Shown here piece by piece: positions 50,817 through 63,459 of a DNA stretch of 64,000 bases. The notes below the pieces were generated by a model. That model worked only from the letters and a program-made list of their open reading frames with translations, was not told the DNA's origin and searched no databases. This stretch comes from Trichoplax adhaerens (taxonomy: Eukaryota; Placozoa; Uniplacotomia; Trichoplacea; Trichoplacidae): positions 190,655 through 254,654 of the forward strand of contig NW_002060975.1 of assembly GCF_000150275.1 (NCBI RefSeq). The letters run 5' to 3'. Positions within the stretch are counted from its first letter, which is position 1, and each line of letters starts with the position of its first letter. Made by a program: the position numbers and the translations under genes.

Positions 50817-53800
50817 ATTCAAATCATATATCAGTGTTGAATGTTTTTACCGATAACCAGAACGAAAACTAGAACCATCATGAATCAAAGCGTAGGGCCA
50901 CAGAATGTTGATTTATTCTTTATCATGGCCGATCAAAGTTAAGGAGGCAATTAAATAGAAATTTATCTCTAAATTAGAATTAATTAATAGTTAGTAACCG
51001 CTTTTCACAAAGTAAATTTTTATCTTAACATTTAAATCATTTCTGCCTGTCTATAGGTTGTTTCTGCTAGCTACGATAACAAATAAGTCTAACCGTTGAT
51101 TAAAGTGAACGTTTGTACTTGCTGTATTTTTCTTGAATGAATGAAATAATTAATTGGAAATCTATCATTCAATAATTTTAAAATGATTAATACTGATAAA
51201 TTAGGTCAGAAATTTTCAGTTTCAACTCATTTGAAATAATAGAGAAGTAGGAAGTTAGCGTAACTAGTAATCGAAGGATTGTTTGGCAATTTGCTCTATC
51301 CGTTTCCTATATAACTTTTTAACTCACCCTATCAATAGAACTTTAAAGGTAATAGTTTTATAATTTAACTGATGTTTGTGCGCCTAATTACGAGTACAGC
51401 TATTAAGTTGTTACATTTTCAAGTTACATATCACTAACTTATAGACTTAGGCCTTACTAAAATAATTATAACTGTTTCTTTATAAATGAAAGATGATAAT
51501 ATTTCATGATATAATTACCTAATATTTTAAAAGAGAAAATTTTGCTACTCGAATATCGCCAAAATCGGACAAGTTGAAGTGCACCATTTGGAGGGTCTAA
51601 TTTTCCTACCATCTATAAAGTGGATCATATCATCGGGTGATCAAATTGGAAAAGATCTCTCCAACATTCTAGCGTGGATTTTAACGGCCTATTGTCTCAA
51701 TCAAATAACATGCGTTATACCTGAAATATACATGTATAAATAAATGTCATTTCTTAATAACAATAGGAAAAAAGCCAATTGAAATTGTTTGAAATACGTA
51801 ATTCAGATTGAAACTGTTTCATCATGTTACTTTAATGTAAATATAGTCGAAAACAATTCTAAAGGTATTTTTTATTATTTATATTTTTAATCTATATTTT
51901 TAACTCTATTTGATGTAAAAAGTCTTTCAGCTATTTAATGGTTGCTAATGAATTATTCCAAATATGACTTAATTCTAATTAATCAATTCAATAAATTAGT
52001 AGGAAAATAATAATTGTAATAATGGTTATGAATTGATATATAAATTCTATTCTAACCATAAAAGTGCACCTTTAAAATATATTCAAACAAGTCAATTACT
52101 TAAATTAAGATTGGCTAGGCTTACCAGTAGCCAAAAACACATTGCTAATACTAAGATTAAAATGTCGAATAACAGTGGCAATAATTCAATATCTGCATTA
52201 AATCAAATTTATCCTTGTATACACTGTATTTGGTGTTAATTTAATATGGTCTTATGGCGTAGTTATTCCCATTGATTATTAAGCTGATATCGAAACGCGG
52301 TTGTCTTAAAGTGTCTCCAAAATATAAAGTAAGAGCTACTATTTTAGTAAAACTATACTTTATCACATAAACTGGGTTCGATAACAATATTAAGTCTAGT
52401 CTACACTTAGCCCGTTGGGGCATACTTGGCTGTTGTAGCCTTAGTATTCGTACAGATTCAAAGACCCAGGTTTCCTTGTGGTGGGCTGAACACGACATAT
52501 ATACAATTAATTACAGTATTATTTTAAGCAAAAAATCATGTCTTGCAATTTAATTGCAAGATCGAGTAAAATTCGATATCATACAATCTCTGTTAACTGT
52601 TATTTCTAATGAAATCCTTAAGGTGAATTGTTCATGATACCAAATTAATTTGTAATATACCAATATCTACAAGCCCAATATATTCATCCCTATAAAAAAA
52701 CTGCTAAACGTAGCGTGAGCATCTATTAAAATAAATAGTAGTACGAATTTTACCATCAAAGGTATCACTTTATCTATTCTTTATGATATCATTTTTATCT
52801 TAAGCTAGTTTTCGGGGCAATGCTAATGATTACTTAAAATTAATCAGTTATCTATCAATAGGACAACATCAAAATTATGTCAAATATTAAAGTATGTGTT
52901 ACGATATTGTAATATCTTAGCCTGCAGCGGCTTAATGAAAACTATACTTTTAGAAAAGTCCTCCTAAAGTTAATCATATGGTAGAATTTTGCTAGCATTC
53001 TAGTAACGACGCCATCAATGTTCCAAGTACGCTAAATTATTTCACTGTATATAGCTTCACTGAGGATAAACATTATGATAGCATATCCATCTTGGCACAA
53101 TTTTAAAATCTTATTCAAGTAGCAAAAAGAGAAATTTAATATTGGAAATTGACTTTTCGAAGGTTGCATTGATATTTTTACTATAGGCAATAGCGTACTG
53201 CAGTATTCTACTCAAAATCTTAAGCAAAGTATCACGACCAATAGGTTTAACGTACATAATTATAGGTATAATAAGCATGCGTATCAGCTGACGTAAGCTT
53301 ATACTTAGTTACGGTTACAAGTAATCAATTTCTAGCTGGATATCGGATTAATTAATTTTTGTGTTCGTTGACAACACTGAACCGTTAGTACAGAAATAGC
53401 ATATACAATGAACGGATAGAATATTATTCCCTATCTATTTATTATTAGCAAATAGAAGTAACACTATGTTATCATATTGAACATAAAATGCTAGCAAGGA
53501 TAATATTACTTTTGTATAAGAATATCAAAAATTAATTTCGTAATATATTTTGGTAATGCAAGTATACGAGTATGATGCCGTCTTAAAATGTTGCTTACGT
53601 TAGAATAATCTGAGTGATCAATAGCATTATACTTGCACTTGTTAAAACTACAGTAATATTTAATAAAATATTTAGTTAACATCTTTCTAATCGAATTGAA
53701 AGCTTTTTAAGATTCTAGCTTAGCTAATTTTAATTTTAGATCTTGAAAATGCATTTTAGGAGATGCTTTAACGCAATTTGGTAGTATTATTTTTACTCTT

Positions 53801-56399
53801 CAATTACACTTGAACCTATGTTGAAGGCCGAAGTCTATTTACTAGAGCTCGTATATAATAAAGAATCGTTTTGATTTACTTATAGTGCAAAAGCAAAGAT
53901 ATTTAAATCATTTGAGATTAATAAAAGATTACGCTAGGACTGAATCATATAATCTTGATTTCTTAAAATTGAGCTAAAAACATTAAAATCTAGAATATTT
54001 GCTCGTACATTGTCCTGTCTTAAGAGAAGCAGTAACAATAATGGCACTTGTACTTTAATATCCTGTAGTCTATTAGGTAGACTCTATCATCTATTTGAAT
54101 TTGTTTTACTTTAGATGTCAGGCAACAATATCCCCTACTTTACTATTGCTATAAAATTAATTAATTATAATCTTCATCTACTACCTGAATTTTATCATCC
54201 GATTACCAATAATGTTCATTTTTACTAATGTGCAAATTATTCAATTTTTAAGCCTCATTAAAATTTATAATGTTGACATTGGCACAATACTACAAAGATG
54301 TTTTGATTTTCTGATTTTATAACTTTAGCTGGAATAAACATATTAAATTGGAGTAGAAGAAGACTTACTATATAACCGATTTTGAAGGATAAATCAGATT
54401 TAGGGTCAATGTTGCTTGCCTACAAAACTTAGGTATTAAACCTGAGACTAGAACGTATCGAAAACATTACTACTAAGCAGACGTTACAATAACAAGTGAC
54501 AAAGATCTCTAATATTTAATAGGTTCGTAGAGCTAGATTGAAAGTAGTTACCTGAATTTAAACACTGTCAAATTATAGCGCCGCGTAAATTTTAAGATTT
54601 CTTCGGTATGAACTAGCTGAGTAATACTCTAGTTATAAGTCCTAAGTACTTTAGAAAGTAATAATAATCTACTGTATATGATGCTTCTACAGTTCTAAGT
54701 ATCAGAATAATTATCAGGTTTATCTTAGCCGGGTATCGTTTCTGGGTTCGACTGATTTTCAAGTAAGGAATGACTAGAAATAGAGTAGAGACTGTTAGAT
54801 ATGTGATTTGTATAAAATTGAGATCGATTGAAAATTGGCTAGGTCTGATTATCCGGTTTATTTTAGCCACTTTCGACTCTTCTTATGAGGGAAGAGAAGT
54901 AATTTGCGATGGACCTTTCAGAATGTAATTTACATAGCGGTTTAATAAACCTTTTGAATTTGAAGGCTATATCTATATTGGCTATTCTTGTTGTGAGACG
55001 AGATAGTGTTTTGCTAATTCTAGTAAATTGATCAAATATAAGTGAAGTGAAGTAAGAGAGATCTACACAAATATATAGTTATCAGATTTTCCTATATTTG
55101 CCAATTACTTTCACAGTTTGTCTAATAATACAGTTAATTACAAGTGCTGCAGACAGTCTTTTAACATTAAATTTATCAAGTAGAATTCTCTGCTATAGTA
55201 TAGTCAGCGCCTTTCTAATACTTAAATCGAACTTAATACATAAAAACAGAATCAAAATAATAATTGATTTAGCATTAGTAAAGATTATTAATGAAGTCGG
55301 TATACACTAATAATGATTAGTAAGTTTTGTAATATACCGCAACTGTTAGAGATGTTTTTTATTACAGTAGTTTAGCAATGCTAAAATTCTTCATCTCCTT
55401 CTTTACTTTTATTTATCCCATTTTCCGTTTCTTTCCACTGAATTATTGAACTATGCTATCTTTTTACGCACTTAATAGGACTTTCAGTAATATCATAGCT
55501 AAGAAATTATTATTCTACAGTACTATATAGTAGTTTAACTACTACCTATACAATCTCCAAAAAATAATACTTGATATTCCCGAATAATGCTACATTAAAA
55601 TTCAACTACAAATAAGTTTGTCCATAATCCATAACTATAGGGTGCATACTGGAACTAAGCTAGTACAATATCCATAAATTAGAACTGAGATGAAGCGATC
55701 AGGTTTACATTCTACCTACCTGCGTTACTATGACTTAAAAGCATTCGCTTCCTATAGGTAATAATTGCTTTTACAAGGAGTAGAGCTAGTATAAAGGAGA
55801 ATTCTAAAATTAATTTTCATTAAACTCACTTTTCATCTTTTTCGAGCTAACACCCAGAGTATCATTCCAATTCACCGTTTAAATCCGTGATGCTTTAATT
55901 ACTGGGAAACGAAGTTATACTAAACTTGTCCAGTACTTTTAGATAATAGCATGACTTAAATGGAATCCCTATTTTGCTGTTAGCTGGATGATATAATCAA
56001 AAATTGCTTTAAACATATCTATCTGCATTAACTAATTTCCTGACGAGAAGTTATGAAGACAAATATGTTACAGATGTATTCTTGGTTCTTCGCTTGCCGG
56101 AGAGTCAGCCACAGCAAAGTAACTTTAAGCTGGCAATTGTTTCCATTAACTTGATTTACTACTAAAGATTAATTTCATAAGGATAAAACTAAGATAATAT
56201 GTTCTAGAGTTGATCATAATTTAGATTATCTGCGGGAATGGTAGCAGCCATAAGGCAATTTTTATTTTATATGCTTAATATTTCCGATTTGACATCATCT
56301 GTTTCATTGTAGTGTAATTGTAGCTTCTCATTCGGATTGGATTTAAATTGATATACCAATTTCTTGATCGCTTAATGTCATGAAATAAATTTTCTAATT
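50817..56399. other. Intergenic between GPCR copies B and C
   Basis: Apart from the plus-strand 5' GPCR relic at 52162, nothing is recognised. A minus-strand open frame at 54613-54870 is hydrophobic but does not match the local receptor family. Confidence 0.45.
52162..52270 (+). pseudogene. 5' relic of a class A GPCR on the plus strand
   Basis: ATG at 52162 opens MSNNSGNNSISALNQIYPC, which closely resembles the N termini of copies B (MSNTS...QIYQYA) and C (MINASSS...LTQIYQYA), including an NNS sequon. The match fades at the start of helix 1: a stop follows at 52237, and a shifted frame VFGVNLI echoes the FGLIINL of helix 1. No later helices are found downstream. This is the only member of the family on the plus strand, so it was inverted before or while being truncated. 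Confidence 0.5.
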
Positions 56400-56448
56400 A
56401 CGTGGAATTTTTAATCCTTTGGCACAATAGTCTGCAAGTATATTCTAG

Positions 56449-57480
56449 TCAAAGCTTAGAAGAATTTCTCTTAGAAGTTCCAGTTGGAGTCACACTAATG
56501 AAGCGACGATTTCCTCTTAAATTCTGAAATGGACACAAGTTTCGCACGAGTGCCAAAGATCTGCTCCTTACATTTACATCAAACTTTAAATATATAAATG
56601 GATTCAGTATAACAATCGATGTTGTCGTAATTATTGAAAAAAATAATAACAAAAATTGAACAACATTATTTTCACGAACCACGAAAGCTGATCGCTGAGT
56701 AACTGCCATGCCAATAGTACTTGCAAAAAATGGCCAACTGATTATCACATAAGATATCGATATCCATGTTAGCATGTTTATGAATCGTTTCTTTTTAATT
56801 TGTTCTAGTTGTTGTTCATTTATATTTTTATCTCCCGGTCGATGATATGACTTCTGAAATGAGATAATAAGACTGTAGATGATTAATATTGCTGTAGTCG
56901 GGACAATATACGAGAAAGCTGCATGACATATCAAGTAGATTGCTACGGGCTTAGTTATGTTTGGAACATCGCAGAGTATTGTATCGTTATGATGAACGCC
57001 GATATAGTAGAAAATAGGAGCGTTATTAGCTGCTGATATAATCCATATTGCAATTTCGCCTACTACAAGTACGTAAACCTTGTAGTTGCGATAAAACGAC
57101 GATAAAGGCCTAACGATAATAAAATATCGATCGATACCAATTAAGCATAAATTCATCATGGAAACTCCAAATGATGCCCATAGAAAAAAGAATACTGTTC
57201 GGCACATGAAGTTACCTTCATCATAATCTAGATTACCTCTAAAAATTTGAGAGTAGACCCCTAACGATGTGATTGTCGATATAATATCGGATACAACGGA
57301 AACACACATTAATCTATAAGTTGTCTTTCGAAAACGCTTATCAAAGATGAAGATACAAAGTATGAATAAATTAATAATTAACCCAAACCCGAATATCGGG
57401 ATACTAACAAGAGCAGCATATTGATAAATTTGCGTCAATGTGTGTAAGGAGATACTATCACTACTTGAGGCATTGATCAT
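56449..57480 (-). CDS. Class A (rhodopsin-type) GPCR, intronless, copy C
   Basis: A 343-residue single-exon receptor starting at ATG 57480 (MINASSS, with an NAS sequon) and ending at 56449. Diagnostic segments: GLIINLFILCIF (helix 1), FMCRTVFFF (helix 3 Cys), IDRYFIIVRPL, outer loop 2 NDTILCDVP with a glycosylation sequon beside the disulfide Cys, EQIKKKRFINML before helix 6, SWPFFAS, and NPFIYLKFDVNVR. It looks intact. Its 3' half and 3' flank are repeated 7,060 bp downstream at 63460-64000 with only two substitutions, so this gene lies at the start of a recent tandem duplication unit. No opsin Lys in helix 7. Ligand unknown. Confidence 0.93.
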   Translation of the reverse strand: MINASSSDSISLHTLTQIYQYAALVSIPIFGFGLIINLFILCIFIFDKRFRKTTYRLMCVSVVSDIISTITSLGVYSQIFRGNLDYDEGNFMCRTVFFFLWASFGVSMMNLCLIGIDRYFIIVRPLSSFYRNYKVYVLVVGEIAIWIISAANNAPIFYYIGVHHNDTILCDVPNITKPVAIYLICHAAFSYIVPTTAILIIYSLIISFQKSYHRPGDKNINEQQLEQIKKKRFINMLTWISISYVIISWPFFASTIGMAVTQRSAFVVRENNVVQFLLLFFSIITTTSIVILNPFIYLKFDVNVRSRSLALVRNLCPFQNLRGNRRFISVTPTGTSKRNSSKL

Positions 57481-59397
57481 GTTTGAGAGGATTTATAATA
57501 GAATTTTGTTAACAGTTAGAAATAATAATAGATTATGTTGTAGTAAAACATACTATGAAAAGACTTCTGAAATAGTCTTCATTTATATCAATCAATTTTT
57601 AATTAGTCTAATTAATTTTTATAAAATCTTTACACGATGCAACACAACTTGTGACACAGTTAGTAATTGGATAATAATATAAGTGCACTTCGTAAATAAT
57701 TCTTCATCGTGATTTCTATCATATCGCTATGATGGAGATTTTAAAGTTACTTATCCCAACATTGCTAGCTAGTAAATTGGATCTACAAATTTTTAATTCG
57801 TCGTATTCCTTCTTAAATGCCTTTATTAAAATGTTTATGGAATACTTGGTCACCTAAAAAGAAAACAAATTATACTATCAAAATTAAGAAAATGTTTCAT
57901 ATTATTTAACACACTTGTTAATTATTAATCTTATTGAAACACAAAATTTAATTTCCGCCTTCAACTAATAGCACTCGGAGCAAATAGTTTTATAGCTTTC
58001 TTACCAAGCATGTAATAAATGGGTTTTACAATCGCTTACCTCATGACAGCCGTCATCTATAATCGCTTTATTAAGTGCCGCAGCGACTATTCTATATTAA
58101 ATATGAGTGGTGCTTTACTATATTTTACCCGTATGCGTTTAAAAAAATTTACTACTGTAATTCGCTGAAATCACTCAGGGCTATATGTAGTTAATTCTGC
58201 TCTGTATAATGGCTATCCCGTATCTTTATATTTTACTAATAACGAATTGTGCACGCATAAAAGAAAAAAACGGATGCGTATCTTTTCATAGTAAAATTAA
58301 CAAATTTAGTCTATGAAAAGGATTCCGCTTTGTATGCCAGTCAATTATAATCAGGTATCGAACAATTAAACTGCAAGATGCTCATTATTTCTAACGTCCA
58401 TAAAGATAAGTACTTTCAAGGATTAATTGAATTGTTACTGATCTTCTCAAAAAAGATCATACAATTATAATGATCTATTATCAAAGCCAAATAAGACAGA
58501 TTTATTTATACAAAATATAAGTACTTGAGCATGGATACATTCCATTTTTAGACATAGTACAACAATAGAATTTGAAATTATTTTAACTATAGTTTTGAAC
58601 TGACAGATCACATTATTTTAAAGTAATGACAATTGCAATTAATTCTAAAGCTACGTGACTGTTTTTTGCCTTTACTTTATTTTCTTAGATTTGATTTTAT
58701 ATTGAAATCGGTTGCAATACTTAATTGACCGTTATGAATAGCGGAATCAATAATATGATCAGACAATAAAATAAATAAATTAATTTTATTGAGCAATATG
58801 AAATTATGAAATAATTTGAATTTTTCCTAGCTTTAAATACCTCTCTTTAAAATGTATCTGGTGCAGTTCATTAAATATCGTTGTTAGGATTAACTAGGCA
58901 TAGGGAAGCATTTGTTGCGATTCTTTTGACCTGGTCATCTTTCACTTAATTAAATATAATAACATAATTACTGAAAAAAACAAAAAACACTATTTAAATT
59001 ATGCAAAACATTAAACTACTCATCGTAGAAAGAACTAAAGAAGTACAGCTACGTAGAGAGAAATTATTTTTTGCAGTATCGGTAGAGGGTTGGATCAAAT
59101 TTTGGATAAAAGTATATTTTGAATATCAATGGAGATTTATTTATGCTTTCGATGGGTAAATCGAGAATAGAACAGCTCATTGTTGCTTCTGACCCAACCA
59201 AAACTTCTACGGTTGTAGTTTATGGATATAATAGTAAAGTACATACTAATAACTGAACATAACAACTATTTATTGCATTTAATCCATTGCAGTTTGATTT
59301 AAAGCACTAAAAATAAAATGCAATATTTATATTCTCTATGCTTAGTTATCATACTCACAGGTTGTTCATTAATGAGCAATCGCGGTCACATAATTCA

Positions 59398-59780
59398 CTG
59401 AAAGTCTTCTGATATTTAAACTAACATGGTATCATTTGTCAAGCAAAGTAATCTTCTGACGTTCAAATGGACTTTCATATATATAAAATGGGCTCATATC
59501 AGTGATCATCGTTGTTATTATCAGGGTAAATTATGGTTATCACTTTCAAATATTGTTCATTAGTAGTGCAAAAACGGTCATGGTGGTTACCGTTACAAAT
59601 CGAAATTTGTAATAAGGAAAGCTAAAAGTTTTATAGAAACTACACACTACAATTCTACCGTCAGGCTTTGCCTCCCTGACATTTACACAAAGTACGACTT
59701 TAAATACTGACGATCTCTTATCGTTAGGAGAAATAGTATCACAAGTTTGGTCTCTCTGAAACATAAATGAACCCAAATTT
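59398..59780 (-). pseudogene. Decayed class A GPCR relic (helix 6 end to tail)
   Basis: On the minus strand the translation shows VTVTTMTVFALLMNNI (outer loop 3, compare AVTQ...NNI in copies A to C). After a frame break comes FTLIITTMITDMSPFYIY (helix 7), and after another frame change YMKVHLNVRRLL followed by a stop. The order and spacing match the end of copies A-C, but at least two frame changes are needed, and the NP of NPxxY has become SP. An open frame at 59546-59776 covers part of it. Upstream helices are not recognisable. I call this an old dead copy of the local receptor family. Confidence 0.6.
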
Positions 59781-59984
59781 TATTTAAAAAGGTAGCCAAT
59801 TTATAATAAATCTATATAAACATTAATTATCGATTTACAGATAATATTATAAAGCTACGCAGTTATCTATCAAAGCAATGTATAACGTCATAGATAAATT
59901 AATATAAATACTGTATATTCCTAGATAAGCTATCTTATGGAATCTCTGTTGCGACAGCTTCGCAAAAGCTATTCCGTAAAAATT

Positions 59985-60200
59985 ACTAAAAGTCTTCTAA
60001 TATTTAAACTGATATGATATCATTCGTCAAAGTAAAGTAAACTAGCAATCTTCTAACGTTCAAATGGATCTTGACGTATAGAGATATGGATTCAAGAGAC
60101 TAATCATCATTGTAATTATCACAGTAAATATTGAAAATTAAAAGTGCATCATAGGTTATCGTGCTACAGCTATATCAAAGCAGAAGTATTATAGCCCCAC
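59985..60200 (-). pseudogene. Second decayed class A GPCR relic (helix 7 and tail)
   Basis: Minus-strand frames give FSIFTVIITMMISLLNPYLY (helix 7 with an NPYLY form of the motif). After one frame change come YVKIHLNVRRLLVYF and a short tail. The DNA is visibly similar to the relic at 59398-59530, in particular the shared gtcttctRatatttaaact and ttcaaatgga blocks about 590 bp apart. The two relics therefore arose from each other by tandem duplication and then decayed. Nothing before helix 7 is recognisable. Confidence 0.55.
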
Positions 60201-63200
60201 CTTCTGCTATACATATTATAATGTTATTGTGTGTAATAATGCAACTATAAATGAATTTATTAAAAAGGTTATTGGTAAAGTCTGAATAGTACAACTATCT
60301 ATTTTCGGGCAAAGGTACGTAAATTGGTTAACTGCCTGCACTACAATACCTACGTAATTTACTATACGCGATATTTATTATTTTACTCAATGGCAATAGT
60401 ATCTAGTATTCAGAATTTGTTGATTCTCAGAATAAGAGTAATGTTGGTATTTATGAATCGTTTAGTAGGTCGAAATAAGCAAAAGTTTATTGCAATTCCG
60501 TTTATATGATAGAATTCTTGAATGGGTTCTGTATTTAAAGTGTGATTGTCTTGATTATCCCGTTGTTTGTTGTTTACGTAAAGATCATAGTCATATGTAG
60601 ACTAAATAGCATCTCAGTTTTCAGGACACATTTTAATTGTAAGAAAAAAAGATTATCTTGTTGAGAGCATTTTGTATAGTGATCAGTCGTTGATTTTCTA
60701 TTACACGTTACTGTAAATAATGTATTCGTAGACTGAGTAATCATCGATTCTCCGAATCGGTTGGCTTTCGATGGCGCTGTAACAGGAGCAGATAGGAATA
60801 CTTAGATTTCTTATTTTGTTCTAAAGACAAATTTATGACAATTTTACTACTTTGCTACACAGTAGAAGTAGCATATATACCCTGTAGTGCGTTTTAAATA
60901 GTACATAGAATTAGGCAGACTGAGATCTAAGAATATAGGAAAAACAAAATCAAAAGATAATGTGTCGAATACGCTGTTACATTTAAAAATTTATAACAAA
61001 AGACTAAATAAATAGTAATTGATTGAAACAATTTTTACGCTATGTCGACGTCCGAATATTTCAAAGTATCATAAATATAGCTGACTGTTTTCTCGCTTTA
61101 CTACTATTTTACAGTAAACATCTTTTATTCTGAAATACAGTGAAATTCTCTAGGCTATCAATGAAAACTGACCGTTTTCAGTGCACGTTGATAATTACTA
61201 ATTCGAGCCAAGGCAAATAATAAAGAAATATACCGGTAAGCTGTCTTTACTTACTGCTGTTAGGTTGCACCGTTGCTTTTAGGTGATCCTTCGTAACTAA
61301 AAGACTATCTCTGTAATTTACTTTAAGCAAGGTTTGCTACTGCTGTAATTCCAAATTACGCGTAGTGTAGCAATGTAATATTATCTTATGGTAGCCATAA
61401 GCCTTAATCAACTGCAACATTCAGTGTGTCTAAAAATATTAAGGCAGATGATTAGATAGGTTATTTCACTGAATGATGTTAAGCATTCACTGAGAGATGA
61501 GACACTATAACATACAAAGTACAGCATTTAATAGCTCAGTTCTTAATTCCTGTCGTTGCTAACTGTTACAGTGTTAAATACTGTATTACAGTAGAAATAA
61601 CTATGTTAGGATAATTCTGTTAGACTATCCTTATTTAGTTAACTTCTAATTTGGATATACTGTGTTTTAATATAGCACTGACTTTTTATGACAGTGACAC
61701 TTATACACATACTGAAATTAATAGTTATAATAGGGAATGCAAATCATCTACTTACAATTCGAATCATTATGATTGTAATTTACTTATGATAGACTGTAAA
61801 TTATCATGGAAATGTTCCGTGATAGGACATATCGTAATCTGACTATTCTGTATTAGTCATTACATGTCTATGTTCGTAAATACTGTTGTCTGCATTAAGG
61901 GAGCAGTAGCTAAAATTAATATCTAATTCAGTAAATGATTCTAATGTTAATTGTATTAACTATGACTCATGAACTATTGAGGAGTAGTATATAAATGCAG
62001 TATATCGTGAAATAAAGAGAATTCTCCAACTTAGTGTTTAACGTAAAATACGAGGCGTTTAAGTCTTTGTGTAGTCTGCTAGTAGAGCAAAAGTTTTTGT
62101 GATAGTGCAGATATCGTTCCTTGATACGTGGTTCAAGGAATTGACTTATTGATCGTATATTGCGTTATCTTGTTGCAAAGCTGTTTTGTGACACTAACTT
62201 AGCGAGGTTTTCAGATAATTTACAAATCGTAATTAATATTTCATGATTGTATCTGCTCACTAAAGGAACTAAAGCAAACTCTGAGAAATTATTTCGAACT
62301 ATTACAACCGTAATTAACTACACCCTCATAACCTCAGGAAAATCACATCTTAAACTTCCTACATATAATAAAATTTACCAAACTAATTTCAATTAAATTA
62401 TGTCCACGATCGAGAACCGTAAGATACTGGTGAAAGAAGATCTAAAATGCGCGTGAACCAAAATCCATAACTTAGAATTCAGATAATATAGAATGCGATC
62501 AGATTAACATTTTATTCCATCACAAAGTACCAAAATTTCTACTAAAATCCCAAAATAACATTGGTTGCTATTGCAAGCATTTATACTACAATCTTAAAGC
62601 TATTTACTCAGCTACATCTTCATAATTCATATAGACAATTATGAAGTTATTAGGAATAAAAAATTTGAATTAAGCTTAATTAAACTAACATTACAGAGTC
62701 ATAGTTTACTTTTTTGAAGCTAGTACATACAGTAGCGCAGAATTTCTAGTCAAAATTTTAATTATTCTAATTACCGTACGCTTCAGTTTTAAGTTATTTT
62801 CTTTCATAAAAAAATTTCACGTCTGTCCTATATCCATCTATTGAAGCTATTTTATGTTATGCAAAAAGGTTTTACAGCTTCATAATAATTGCAATAGATA
62901 AATTTAACAAATCGAAAGAAGTGTAATCAGGTTTATTATTTCATGATTCAATCAATATTAATGAAATTTCCTTTATATCAATTTCAACTATTCACAAAAT
63001 GATAACTATGAAGATATATACCGATATTTCATACCATGTGCACTTTTTATAGGAGAAGTGGACATCAAGAGGTGAATCATCATCGATTTATTTTTTCCAA
63101 AAGAAGTATGACGTTATTTTTCTCGCAATAGCGTAATAAAATTTTTTCATTTTTGTCGGATATAAATTGGTATGTTAACTTCAATCATTTACTAGCATGA

Positions 63201-63308
63201 AGCAATAGAGACTGTTACAATTGCGAAGAATTTTGAATGCTACAGTACTATTGTTTGCAAACTTCATATTGCTTAGAGTTTGAAAGAATTCACCTTGGAA
63301 GATCTACT
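60201..63308. other. Intergenic inside the tandem duplication unit
   Basis: No gene recognised between the relic at 60.0 kb and the truncated receptor at 63.3 kb. ACAGTA/TACTGT words are frequent (for example 61110, 61560-61590). The stretch 62280-62600 is rather C-rich and G-poor on the plus strand. Confidence 0.45.
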
Positions 63309-63459
63309 TTAAGCAACAGTAATTATACGATGCTTTTTTCTGAGATTATATAAGGAATTTAAGCGTCTAATAGCAGCCAAATATCTACTCCGAACATTTG
63401 TATCAAACTTTAAATATGTAAATGGATTCAGAATAACAATCGATGTTGTAGTAATAATA
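63309..63459 (-). pseudogene. Truncated class A GPCR: helix 7 and C-terminal tail only
   Basis: About 49 codons in one open frame end in TAA at 63309-63311. They encode a helix 7 like that of copy C, with NPFTYLKFDTNVRSRYL and then a basic tail ending HRIITVA. The frame begins abruptly at the duplication junction (63460), where the sequence switches to the 3' flank of the copy C duplicate. Helices 1-6 are missing at this place. The remaining reading frame is not damaged, which suggests the truncation is recent and that an intact version existed or still exists beyond the next copy of the unit. Confidence 0.8.

Larger units (their letters stand above)
56400..63459. repeat. 7,060-bp tandem duplication unit, first copy
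   Basis: The sequence starting at 56400 reappears at 63460 and stays collinear to the window end (541 bases, two substitutions at 56782/63842 and 56904/63964). The unit holds GPCR copy C, two decayed GPCR relics and the truncated GPCR that ends at the junction. Only one base of homology (a) is shared across the breakpoints, so the join looks like end-joining or replication slippage, not recombination between long repeats. Confidence 0.85.

Noticed and set aside
54613-54870. 85-codon minus-strand frame with two hydrophobic runs, considered as another GPCR fragment
   Set aside because: It has none of the local family's motifs (IDRY, SWPFF, NPxxY), and the order of charged loops does not fit.
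37434-57480. Identifying the class A receptors as opsins
   Set aside because: The retinal-binding Lys in helix 7 is absent in all copies. A placopsin relation remains possible but cannot be shown here.
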